Shown: in pieces, positions 1-10,117 of the stretch
Position numbering within the stretch: the first letter of the stretch is position 1
Layout: each line of letters starts with the position of its first letter
Assembly: GCF_030445035.2 (NCBI RefSeq)
Contig: NC_080675.1
Location: 67,038,544 to 67,102,543, forward strand
Direction of reading: 5' to 3'
DNA length: 64,000 bases
Source of the DNA: Dasypus novemcinctus
Lineage: Eukaryota > Chordata > Mammalia > Cingulata > Dasypodidae
The notes under the pieces: generated by a model
Database searches by the model: none
Seen by the model: only the letters and a program-made list of their open reading frames with translations
Told to the model about the DNA's origin: nothing
Made by a program: the position numbers and the translations under genes

Positions 1-194
1 CCTAATTTCTTCTATTATCCCTTTTTCTAGTTTCAATCCAAGATATGTGGCTAAGGTTTCTCAGTGCTCTTACAAGGTCCATTTTCTGCTTTGTCACAGA
101 ACATCCCTAAATATTATCATATTCTGGGACCCTTCTCTTTTAATTGTTTTCCTAAATTCAAGATGACCTACATATTGAAAGGCTAATCCTAGAT

Positions 195-715
195 TATTGT
201 TTGACCCATAGGCACCTCAAGCTCAGATGTTCCTAAGTGAATTCTTCATTTCCCTTCCCATTCCTCCATTCCTGACTTCCCCTATCTCAATTAACAGCAC
301 TACCATCCCCTTAGCTGCTCAAGACAGAGAGCTAGGTATCATCCCCAATACTCGTATCTCCCCTCACTTCCCATATTTTATCAGTCCCCAGTTGTTACCT
401 ATGCACTTTAATATCTTTATCCTCTATCTCACTGCCATTACCTTTGTGTAGTCACCCCATTGTCTCCTTTGGAAATCTCTTAATGGGTCTCTCTGCCTCA
501 ACTTTTGTTCTACTTTGGTCTATTTGACACACATCTGCCAGAAGAATTTTTTCAAAAAGTAATTCTAAGCCTGTCATTTACACTCCCTGTTTAAAAACCT
601 TCATTGCCTACCTATTACCCATCAGAAAATATTCAAACTCCTTAATGCCCTGGCTTGTTCTTATGATCCTTAAATCATAAACCTATCTCCGTTACTCCAA
701 ACAAATGGAATACTT
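195..715 (+). mobile_element. L2 (LINE-2) relic, 3' part
   Basis: The stretch reads like the C-terminal coding part of L2 running towards its 3' end. A segment around 290-345 (a string of CCATCCCC, GCTCAAGACAGAGA and GGTATCATCCCC) and a segment around 565-660 (CTGTCATTTACACTCCCTG, then AAACTCCTTAATGCCCTGGC) match the order and wording of L2 sequence that I know from mammalian genomes. It is old and diverged, with no intact reading frame. Boundaries are approximate to about 30 bases. L2 was active before the placental radiation, so this copy is ancestral. Confidence 0.7.
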
Positions 716-1221
716 TGTGATTGTCAAACACACCTAAGAATTCATTTTAATATTATAATTAGATGGCCATGTTTTAAATCAAAAGTATAGTAGATGCTTT
801 TTTGTGTGTTTGCCAGATTCATGACCATCTCCATGAGTATCTGTAGCCATATTTCAACTATGGGCCTTTGTCACAAAAATCATAGCTAATTGGTTGGGCC
901 AGGCAAGGATACCTGACCCAAAATAGAGCCACCAGATTTTTTCTTCTAGTATTTTATCAGTGACATTCTTATTGTTTATGACTTCATTAAACCCTGGATA
1001 TGTAATGTGAGGAGCTATGAGGATGTGTTTGTGATCATATGCATAATAAAGCAGTGAAATCAGGTCTGAAGATAAGATAGAGAAGGACAGGAGGTGATAT
1101 AGATAGAATTAAGAGAAAGGGGAGAGAAGCAAAGTTCAGATAGCCCTAAAGATGGAAAGACAGAGTATCAGAGTCAGGTTAGAAACTTGGTTTCTTGAAG
1201 TCTTTCAAGTTTATTTACGTC
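716..1221. other. No recognised feature
   Basis: AT-rich sequence without a coding signature. A phrase near 880-930 (AATTGGTTGGGCCAGGCAAGG) resembles wording found in old mammalian repeats, but I cannot assign a family. Confidence 0.4.
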
Positions 1222-1290
1222 CTTTTTTTTAATTTTTTTTATATTTAAAGAAGTTTAGATTACCTAAGTGTTACATCAAAAATATAGGGA

Positions 1291-2014
1291 ATGCATAGAA
1301 AAATAACAGATCTTATGGCAAGGAAAGTCACAATAAATGAAATTAAAAAAACATTGGAATTACATAATAACAGATTTGAGGAAGCAGAAGAAAGGATTGG
1401 CGAGCTTGAAGAAATGGCCTCTGAAAGTGAACATACAAAAGAACAGATAAAGAAAAGAATGGAAAAAATTGAACAAGGTCTCAGGGAACTAAATGACAGC
1501 TAGAGATGTACAAACATACATGTCATGGGTATCCCAGAAGGAGAAGAGAAGGGTAAAGGGGCAGAAGGAATATTTAAAGAAATAATGGCAGAAAATTTCC
1601 CAACCCTATTGAAGGACATAGATATCCATGTCCAAGAAGCACAATGTACTCCCATCCAAAAGAATCCAAATAGACCAACTCCAAGACACATACTAATCAG
1701 AATGTCAAATGCCAATGACAAAGAGAGACTTCTGAGACCAGAAAAAGAAAAGCAATGCATAATATATAAGGGATACCCAATAAGATTTCTCACCAGAAAC
1801 CATGGAGGCAAGAAGACAGTGGTCTGATATATTTAAGATACTATGAAAGAAAAACTTCCAGCCAAGAATTTTATATCCAGCAAGACTGTCTTTCAAAAAT
1901 GAGGGTAAGATTAGAGTATTCACAAATAAACAGAAACTGAAAGAATTTCTAAGCAAAAGACCAGATTTTCAGGAAATAATAAAGGTTGTGCTAGAACCTG
2001 AAAAGAAAAGATAG
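1291..2014 (+). pseudogene. L1/HAL1 ORF1 remnant
   Basis: This encodes an ORF1p-like RNA-binding chaperone, the partner of ORF2p in L1 ribonucleoprotein particles. The first ~70 codons are a charged, Glu/Lys-rich heptad region (coiled coil). An in-frame TAG at 1501-1503 interrupts it. The frame then continues into the RRM-like domain with HVMGIPEGEEKGKG and ENFPTLLKDIDIHVQ. Near 1800 the frame shifts, and the C-terminal domain (RILYPARLSFK-like wording, about 1855-1905) continues in another frame to a TAG at 2012-2014, with a TGA inside it. It is truncated at the N terminus and cannot make protein. The ORF1 of the full-length L1 at 47767-48734 is the obvious homologue. Confidence 0.8.
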
Positions 2015-3109
2015 GAGAGAGAGGCCTGGAAGAAAATCTAGAAATGAAGATTATATCAATAAAAGTAACTAAAAGTGTCAAAAGAGTGGTGAAAAAAAAA
2101 TATGACAGATAAAACCGAAATAGTCAGGAATAAACTTAACCAATGATGTAAAGCACTTGTATTCAGAAAACTGCAACTTAATTTTAAAACAAATTAAAAA
2201 ATACCCTAAATAACTGGAAGAACATTCCATGCTCATGGATTGGAAGACTAAATATCATTAAGATGTCAATTCTACTCAAATTGATATACAGATTCAATGC
2301 AACCCTGATAAAAAAAATTCCACCAGCATTAAAAAAATTGAAAACACAATTAGCAAATTTGTTTGGAAGGGTAAGGGGTCCTGAATAGCCAGAAACATCA
2401 TAAAAGGAAAAGCAAACCCGCATCTCTGGACTTTAAATCATACTACCAACCTATAGTGGTAAAAACAGCATGGTACTGGCATAAAGACAGATACATAGAC
2501 CAATGGAACCAAAATTGATGGCTTAGAAACAGACCCTAACATGTGTGGTCAAATGATTTTTAACTAGCTTGTCAAACCCACACAGCTTGGGCAGAATGGT
2601 GCTGAAAAAACTGGATATCTATGGCCAAAAGAAGGAAAGAGGACCTCGATCTCACATCTTATCCAAAAATTAACTCAAAATGGATCAAAAAATCTAAAAA
2701 TAAAAACAAGAACCATAAAACTTCTAGAAGAAATTGTAAGAAAATATCTTCAAGACCTGGTGGTAGGTGGTGGATTCTTAAAGGAGGTAAGAGAAGAACC
2801 GAGTTGGACTACTGATGTTTAATGTATATAGAAGTTTCAATTAGCTTTACTGTAAAAGTGTGGAAATGTATAGAATGGATGGTAAAAATAGTAATAGCTA
2901 GTTTATAAATAAGGATGTGGCTGAAAATGATAGTCTAGGGATGTAAATGCATTCTCTAGAATGCTAGAGAATAATCTAGAAACTGAATAGCACAGTAAAC
3001 CAAGAGGTGGGTGAGAATTGTGGTTGATGGTACAGATGCAGGAGTGTCCTTTGTGAGCTAGAGCAAATGTATATCACTACTGTAGGGTGTTGGGAACATA
3101 TGGGAAAAA

Positions 3110-3870
3110 AACAACTGGAATGACCTATGGACTGTGGTTAGAAGTAATGATATAATATTCTTGCATCTATGCCAAAGATATACTGTGTTGATACTGGAGC
3201 AGTATGGAAAATGTGAGCCAAATGTATACTATGGACATGATAACAATCAGATGATATTATCTTATCTGTGGCAAATGTTCCACCACAGTGTGGTGTGTTG
3301 ATAGAGGGATGTTGTTTGGGAATTCTGCACATGTGCATGATTGTTTTATAGGTTTACAACTTGTGTCATATTTTAAAAATAATAATAAAGTGTGTTGGGG
3401 GAAAAACATACCAAATGTAAGATAAAGACTATAATTAGTAGTAAGATTTTGACAATATTCTTTTATAATTTATAAAAAACATCTTACCAAAATGTCAGGT
3501 GTTGATGGAGGGCTGATGTATGGGACCCCTGTATGATGTTATGCATATTTGCTTTGTAAGTTCACAAGTTTTACTGTACACTTAATTGTTTATGTATGTT
3601 CATATATAAATTACATAAATATAATAATAATAGGTAAGGTTGAGGGAAAATACTTTTGTTAGTAGTATTATTTTGACAATGATCTTTAATCATTTGTTAA
3701 AAAGGTTTAACAACAATGTAAGGTGTTGGTGGTAGGGTGAATTATGAGAGTCCTGTATGATATTATATATGTTTGTTTTGTAAGTTCACAACTATTACTA
3801 TACACTTTTTGTTTATGTATGTTTATGTGTGGTTGATATATTCCAACAAATTAATTTAAAATAATAAAAA
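3110..3870 (+). repeat. Three successive L1 3'-end-like units in the half-L1
   Basis: The tail consists of three related units, roughly 3110-3405, 3430-3650 and 3651-3870. The second and third share the order AGTAGTA, TTTTGACAAT, AATGT(C/A)AGGTGTTG, CCTGTATGAT, TTTGTAAGTTCACAA and TTGTTTATGTATGTT, with a period of 224 bases (3556 to 3780). The first unit is more diverged but keeps GTGGTTAGAAGTAATGATATAATATT and the GTGTTGATAGAGGG core. Each ends in an A-rich AATAATAA-type stretch, so each looks like a separate L1 3' end. Confidence 0.65.
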
Positions 3871-5742
3871 TAAAAAAATACATAGGGGATTCCCATATGC
3901 CCCAAACCCTCCCCATCCCATACTTTTCCACATTAGTAACATCCTTCATTAGTGTGGTACATTTGTTACAATTGATGAACACATATTGAAGCATTGTTCC
4001 TAGTCATGGACTATAGTTTACATTATAGTTTACACTCTGCCCCACACAATTTTGTAGGTTATGATAAAATATATAATCGCCTATATTCATCATTGCAATG
4101 TCATACAGGACAACTCCAATGTCCTGAAAATGCCCCCATATTACACCTATTCTTCCCTTTCCCTCCTCTCAGAACCTCTGATGGCCACTGCCTTTATATC
4201 AATGATAAAAGTTTTTCCATTTGTTAGAATAATAACTCTGTAATAGAAAAATAGTAAGTCTACTTTGGTTCATTGTTCACTCCCTAATCTTGAGGATTTG
4301 ACAATGGTGATGCTGACTCTGTTTATATTTGAGAGGGGGTTGAGATTCCATGGGGCAGATGGATGGAACTATCTTGCTTGCAGTTGTAGACCCTCTGTTC
4401 CTTGGAATGGGTGTTGTCTATCATCATCTCTTTAATAGATGTTCTGGGTGAGACCAATGAACTGGAGAGTAGGTGTTGCAACTCTGGTGAGATTCAGGGC
4501 TCAACTGGAAAAGGATGGACCAAAGATTTATTTCTCTAGGACATATATTTAAAAAGTACAGTGCTAATTATAGGATCAAATAAGAGGGGCAGAAGAGCCA
4601 TGTGTAGGGAAACTACAAATGAGTCCAACTCTCTTATCCTGGAAAGCACAAATTCCAAAATAAGGCCCACTGACAGGGTACCAAATTCCTGAGCTTGTCT
4701 GTCCTTTTTACAGTGTCTAGATGTTTCTAGAGCCTTCAGGAGCCCTGCCCATGAGGCTCTGTTTACTGTAGCAGTCAATGAGATCCTGCTGAGACATACA
4801 TAAGCATAACCACTGGAGTGACCTCCTGACTCACTTTGAAATCTCTTATTCATAAAAACTTCTTTGTATTTAATATTTCCCCCTTTTGGTTAAGGTCTTT
4901 TCCTAGATGCATTGTTAGTTGATGCTTGGTAATAATCCCTCAGTGCCAGGGATGCTCATCTCCAGGAGTCATGTCCCACATCAGGGAAAGGTAGGACACT
5001 TATATGCTGAGTTTGGCTTACAGAGAGGCCACATTTGAGCAACAAGGAGGCTTTCAGGAGGTAAGTCTTAGGCAATATATAATATTAGGATAAGTTTCAA
5101 TTTCACAAGAAAAGGTTCATATTCAGGAGATAACTCTTAGGCAACATATAATACTAGGATAAGTTTCAATTTCACAAGAAAAGGCTCATAAATACAATTA
5201 TCAATATTAAGGACCTAGTGTAATGATCTGCCTTCCTTCACTAGGCACTGCCCTTATACTCAGGGGATTCCTACCATCCTATTAGAAAATGCAGCAGTAC
5301 TCCCCAGGATGGGAATTTAATATTCTTTCAGTAATTGTGTGAATCTACACCCACTGAGAATGCCCCATGGACACACTTGAACTTACTCATATGACTTAGA
5401 GGCATGCCCCAGGTGGACTCCTCCCCATACATCCCCCCATCACTGACACCCCACATCAGTGATCCTTCCCTGCCACAGTTGTGACCCTTCTGTAATCTAA
5501 AACCTTTCCAAAAATGAAGCCAACAAATAACCAAATAAAATTAATTTAAAAACTGACAGTTTTTAAAATACAAAAAATTAAAGAAATTTGAAATAATAAA
5601 AAAGTAGACATTGTATCTTTCATCACTATAAGATCTGTTGTCTTATATGTACAGTATCATTTTCTTCTGTATATTCCACCAGTGTCTTCTTTTTTTTTTC
5701 TCATTTTATCTTCAAAGAAGCTTTGGGTTACAGAAAAGTCAC
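3871..5742 (-). mobile_element. L1 3'-UTR second module (minus segment of the twin-primed L1)
   Basis: Reverse complement of the sequence seen at about 10985-13130 and 35950-37640. Recognisable blocks are the 3'-end phrase near 3885-3990 and the conserved block containing the reverse of CAAATGTGGCC near 5020-5040. The CAGTGCCAGGGATGCTCATC block lies near 4942-4965. The inverse of the module junction (T-rich then CTTCAAAGAAGCTTTGGG) lies at 5690-5730. The segment is non-coding. Confidence 0.75.
5053..5190. repeat. 69-bp tandem duplication (two copies)
   Basis: Two adjacent copies of 69 bases, 5053-5121 and 5122-5190, each starting with TTCAGGAG and ending GGTTCATA or GGCTCATA. They differ at only a few positions. 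The duplication lies inside the L1 3' UTR and is absent from the corresponding place at about 11545-11580 and 36440-36485, so it arose in this copy or its close parent. Confidence 0.85.
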
Positions 5743-6356
5743 TGTGGCAGTTTGATACTGTTTATGAATTCCAAAAATATATATTGGATTATGTTTGTAA
5801 ACTGGTCTGTTCCTCTGGGCATATTAGATTATATTAGATTCAGAGGTTCACTTTTACTTGATTAAATAATGATTAAGGCTTTGACTGGGCCATGTCAGTA
5901 GGACATTGATTCCACATCCTCTTGGTGGGTGGGGACTCACAGAGAAACCTCACCACAGAGAACAGAGGTGAGAGTTTTGACCCTGGAGACCAGGAAGTAA
6001 ATACACAGAGAAGCAGATAAGTGAGGAAGGAGAAAAGGCTCCTTTATATATGGCAGAGGCCCTGGGAAGAGAGACTAGCCATTTGCCTGATAGTCTACAG
6101 CTCACCTTGTGGAGAGATCAGAGTTGCTGAGTCCAGAAAGAAATGAGCTCCAGGAAGAGAGGAACCCAGGAAACCTGAAGCCTTGCAGACATCAATAGCC
6201 ATCTTGCTCCGACACATGGCAGCAGACTTTGGTGAGGGAAGTAACTTATGCTTTATGGGCTGGTAACTATAAGCTCCTACCCCAAATACACACCCTTTAT
6301 AAAAGCCAACAGATTTCTGGTATTTTGCATCAATACCCCTTTGGCTAACTAATAAA
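5743..6356 (+). mobile_element. Solo LTR, ERVL/MaLR-like
   Basis: The element starts TGTGGCAGTTTGATACTG and ends CTTTGGCTAACTAATAAA, where the sister copy at 20197-20725 (opposite strand) gives the intact ...CTAATACA end. It lies in the minus-strand L1 and interrupts it cleanly: L1 sequence AGAAAAGTCAC stops at 5742 and resumes as ATCAAGAATATAGCG at 6357. Flanking pentamers GTCAC (5738-5742) and ATCAC (6357-6361) match at four of five positions, as expected for a 5-bp retroviral duplication. A CTTTATAAAAGCC motif near 6294 lies close to the 3' end. There is no internal retroviral sequence, so it is a recombined single LTR. Confidence 0.75.
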
Positions 6357-6391
6357 ATCACATCAAGAATATAGCGAATTCCCATATACCC

Positions 6392-7652
6392 AATGTAGGC
6401 AAAATCTATAAATTGGAAGGGTGTGGTTGGGCAGTAGATGTGCATGACAGTAGTCCAGTGATTTGACTGGTTTCAGAATGCTGATCTGTGAGGGGGAGTA
6501 GGGTGAGGGTTTGAGTTGGACTATCAGTGGAACTGGGGGGAGGGCAGGGGGAAAGAGCAAGTGATCTCTGGGGATTTAAAGATCTGTGGTTAAAACTACA
6601 ATGCTGGAAATGTCCTTTGGGCAAATATGACAGGGGAAGGTTACTGGTGTGGATTTGGGTGGGTGTATAGAGGAGAGCGTGCACCTGAGGCAGGCTTCTA
6701 TGGAATATGTAAGTATTCATCTTGTCATACTGTGTTATCTCTGTAGATGGAGACCCACACAATAAACAAGAAAATATTAAACTCCCATCCTGGGGAGTCC
6801 TGCTATGCTCTCAATTAGAGGGACAAGAAGCTCTCAAGAACATAGGAATGCCTTATAAAATAAAACAGATCAATATGTCATACCTTCAGTATTATTATAA
6901 GTAAATATGAATCCTATTCTTCAAAAATTGAAACTTTGGGGAAGCAGACTTGGCCCAGTGGTTAGGGCGTCCGTCTACCACACAGGAGGTCCACGGTTCA
7001 AACCCCGGGCCTCCTTGACCCATACACGCAAGGAGTGCTGTGTCATGCAGGGGTGTCCCCTGTGTAGGGGAGTCCCACGCGAAAGGAGTACGCCCTGTAA
7101 GGAGAGCCACCCAGCGCGAAAGAAAGTACAGCCTGCCCAGGAATGGTGCTGCACACAAGGAGAACTGACACAGCAAGATGACGCAACTAAAAGACACAGA
7201 TTCCCGGGCTGCTGACAACAACAGAAGTGGACAAAGAAGAACATGCAGAAAATGGACACAGAGAACAGACAAATGAGGGGGGGGTAGGGAAGGGGAGAGA
7301 ATAAATAAAAATAAAATAAATCTTAAAAAGAAAAATTGAAGCTATGTGGTTACCATAGGTTTCAAGAGAAGGAAGAGAGAAGAATAAAATAGATGGAACA
7401 TAGGTCATTTTTAGGACATTACAATTGTTCTGCATGACCTTGCAATGATGGATATAGGCCATTTTAAAAATTTTGTCAAAACTTATAAAAGAGTACAGTA
7501 CAAATGTAAATCACTAACCACTGTTAATATTGTTCAATATTTATATATCAATTTTATTAAATGCACCATTCATGTAAAATGTTATTGATAGGGGAAAGTG
7601 GGAAAGAGGGAGGGCATTGGGTTTGTGATAATCCCCTATATTTTCTATGGTA
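6392..7652 (+). mobile_element. L1 3'-UTR first module (inverted 5' segment)
   Basis: Plus-oriented sequence matching 34885-35890 and 10118-10950. It carries the blocks TGTGGTTGGGCAGT, CTGTGGTTAAA, GGCAAATATG.CAGGGGA, CCCATCC.GGGAGTCCTGCTATG and TTTTTAGG.CATTA..ATTGTTCTG. It stops near 7652 at the same L1 position where the minus segment starts. A SINE splits it at 6939-7330. Confidence 0.75.
6939..7330 (+). mobile_element. tRNA-derived SINE, DAS-type (armadillo)
   Basis: The head, GGGAAGCAGACTTGGCCCAG, contains an A-box-like TGGCCCAGTGG and a B-box-like GGTTCAAACCCC about 40 bases apart, which are the internal RNA polymerase III promoter of a tRNA-derived SINE. The body is GC-rich with many decayed CpGs. 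The tail has AATAAATAAA-type repeats. The target-site duplication is AAAAATTGAAACTTTG (6923-6938) and AAAAATTGAAGCTATG (7331-7346), 14 of 16 identical. Short open frames over this region on both strands are by-products of its GC content, not genes. Confidence 0.9.
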
Positions 7653-7653
7653 C

Positions 7654-9434
7654 ATTCAAGTTCTTGCTTCTATCCCTGGTGACATCTCCTGTAGCTCTCT
7701 GAAATATACCACTATGCTTCTAATTAATTTCTTTTTTTTAATTTAAGTTATTGCTGTAATGTACAACCAAATGAGATTGACTGTTAAAAATAAAACCAAT
7801 ATTAACTAAAGTATTTGTTTATTTAAAGCTGTAATTTTCAATATATTTTCTTTTAATAGTAACAGGTATTATCATATACAGTGCTCAAAGTTTTAACAAG
7901 TTTGGTTAACTTGCAATTGTATAGAATAGTCAAAAAATAAAAAGACCTTTTCACCTTAAAGAAAATCTGAACACATTATTTTACCATAAATATAGCACCT
8001 ATAAATTGGAGATAGAAGATAGAAAAAACTGAGAAAAAAATGCACATAAAGAGAATAATCCAAACTGGATAAAAAAAATAGTAAAACTTTCATGAAAAAT
8101 CATAGAATGCCCAAATGAGAGACTTATTTTTTACTGACACTTGTCTAAGGAAAAAAACCCTGACCTACATTCACATGGTTGCAGTGCTACAGATTCACAA
8201 ACATAGTACCACCGCGATCCCAACTGATAGGAACAGAATCATTTGAATAATAGAGAAGTAAACAACTCAACCAAGTGGGGATAAGTATTAATTTCCCATG
8301 AATTTGGAACTGGAGCTATGAGAGTTAAATCAGTCACTACCTTTATAGCTGGATATAGGTTACATAAAACACACAGGTTAAAAGGTGCCCTTTCCAAACT
8401 ACAGATTGAAAAGCAAAGAGAAAGCCTTCAAGGAGAAAAGACAATGAAACAGACAATTAGAAAAAAAGCATAAACTAGAGAACAAGAAGGTGACGTTCCT
8501 GCCAGAGACAAGGATATACAACTCCTTCAGGAATTCCATAAGATTCTCAAATGTCCTTATAATAAATTCCCTATTTTTCTTAAGCCATTGCAAGTGGGTT
8601 TCTGTTACTTGAAAATAAAATAATGTTAACTACTATATAGTGTCTCTCTCATAAATAGATGGCCAATCAACATTTGTGGAAATAAAAAGTTATGAAACAG
8701 ATAATTTAAAGAAATCTCTTTTGCATGATGGTTATCACTCAGTAATTCTACTGGGGAAGGGAGACTCAATAGACATATAGTAAGTCTTTAAAAAAAATAA
8801 TAAACTAACTTGAGCATTTCTTTCTTATTTGTTTACTTTATGGGAGGAAAATAAAAGGAATACATAAAGATGAAGTAAGTATTCAGCCAAGAAAAATTAA
8901 CTAAATTTCAAATTATTATTATCCTTGTCTGGAATCTGAGGTTATAGCAAAAATGTGAATGCATTAACCAACAATACAAATTTAACAGCTTCCCAAGAAA
9001 TAAAAAATCTTAAGTTGGAATTGAAAGAAGCCATTGAATAAATTGTTTCTTGAAGACTAAGAAATAAAGTGCAACCAATAGAAATTGTTTCACCAAGCTG
9101 CAGTGACCCTCTCACAATAATTTTGGCTTGTCTAGCTTGGAAATTTAGAATAAAAAAAACAAAAAAGCTAGCTTATTTTTTTCAAAATTATTCCTTAAGT
9201 ACATATATCCTAAATTATGCCTAAAGTATTCTCTTAGATGTGAAATTCTAATTAAAAATTAATTTTGTAATCAAGTGCTTTTTTCTGTAATTAGAACTAT
9301 TACCAGAACAGTAAGAAAATATAACATGACCCTGAATTTAGCCTAGCACAAAAAATTCTTAAGGATGAGAGTGTGTGCAATATTAAATATCTGTGTCTAG
9401 TATCTATTGTCATGTGGAGGACATAATATACATG
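7654..9434. other. No recognised feature
   Basis: AT-rich, apparently single-copy DNA. I see no splice-site-bounded open frame, no repeat family and no RNA gene. Short A-rich runs only. Confidence 0.45.
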
Positions 9435-9872
9435 TAGAAACTAGCTTCCACAATGGTTCACAATGATATCCATTCTTTCTGCTATTCACACCCCACATTG
9501 TACCAGGGTTGTTCTGCATGACTAATAGGAGACAACAGAAGTGATGACATGTTGCTTTCAAGATTAGGTTATAAAAGAACACAGCTTTTGTTTTAGGAAC
9601 AGACTAATGGAGAGGTCTCCATGAGGAACTGCAACAGCCATGAGTAACATCAGGAGCAGATCCTCTAGTCCAGTAAACCCTTCAAATGACTGTAGTCCCA
9701 ACTGACACCTAGACTGCAACTTTTTGAGGCATCTTAACCTAGAACCACCTAGCTAAGTTACTCTCAGATTTCTGACCTTCAGAAACTGTGAGATAATAAA
9801 TGATTCTTTAAGCTGCTATCTTTGGAGGTAATTTGTTATGCTGCAATAGGTAATAGAAAAAGTAGATGACAA
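9435..9872 (+). mobile_element. MLT1-like LTR (MaLR), diverged
   Basis: The 3' half carries phrases typical of MLT1-group LTRs. These are AAGATTAGGTTATAAAAGA near 9558-9577, AACTGTGAGATAATAAATGATT near 9784-9806 (with the AATAAA poly(A) signal), and AATTTGTTATGCTGCAATAGGTAATAGAAAA at the end. It is old. The 5' boundary is uncertain. A second member of the same group lies at 39775-40275. Confidence 0.65.
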
Positions 9873-10117
9873 TTAATGTTTGCTGATTAAACAAAAGATT
9901 AATATTTTGGAACAAATTGTTATTTCCAATGCTTAATTAATTTAAAAAATTATTGACTAATCCAGAGCCACTAAAATCCATAAATCATACTTACACATTT
10001 TCAGTTAGGGCATATACACTAAACTGTAGTAGAACTTCTATTTTAATTCAAATAAGTTCCTTAAAAGGTTTAATTTTCTTATTTTCTTACATCTACAAAA
10101 GTAGTTTTAGTTTTTAT

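Larger units (their letters stand above)
1289..3870 (+). mobile_element. Half-L1 (HAL1-like): ORF1 joined to ORF2 tail and 3' end
   Basis: This plus-strand insertion sits inside the L1 tail. It carries most of ORF1 (1291-2014), then a 90-base spacer, then only a late part of ORF2 (about 2110-2790), then a 3' UTR of about 1 kb ending in an A-rich tail near 3850-3870. The endonuclease and the catalytic part of reverse transcriptase are absent. ORF1 without a working ORF2 is the defining feature of HAL1 elements, but retained ORF2 tail sequence also fits a simple internal deletion of about 2.3 kb. Flanks are similar (AAAAATATAGGG at 1278-1289 and AAAAAATACATAGGGG at 3863-3880), consistent with a degraded target-site duplication. 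The 5' end is truncated within ORF1. Confidence 0.65.
1222..7653 (-). mobile_element. L1 with inverted 5' end (twin-primed), split by three later insertions
   Basis: A T-rich run at 1222-1242 followed by 1243-1288 is the reverse complement of the last ~70 bases of the L1 3' end seen elsewhere here (compare 37655-37700). The L1 resumes at about 3871 with GGGGATTCCCATATGCCCC and runs in minus orientation through the second 3'-UTR module to 5742 and then 6357-6391. From 6392 the sequence switches to plus orientation and carries the upstream 3'-UTR module, ending near 7652 at the same L1 position (GGAATCCCC then TATATTTTCTAT) where the minus part begins. That head-to-head junction is the signature of twin priming during target-primed reverse transcription. 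Candidate target-site duplications start TTCAAGTT at about 1207 and 7656, with mismatches. Later insertions are a half-L1 (1289-3870), an LTR (5743-6356) and a SINE (6939-7330). Confidence 0.75.

Noticed and set aside
3110..3870. CRISPR-like array of repeats
   Set aside because: Units are long, diverged, contiguous and end in A-rich L1 tails; host is a mammal.
7000..7080. True tRNA gene
   Set aside because: A and B boxes are present, but they head a SINE with a long body, A-rich tail and target-site duplication; no intact cloverleaf with acceptor pairing is evident.
6939..7330. Genes suggested by overlapping open frames of 90-130 codons (also at 12311-12731 and 42843-43258)
   Set aside because: All fall inside GC-rich SINEs, occur on both strands and in several frames, and translate tRNA-like and SINE body sequence.
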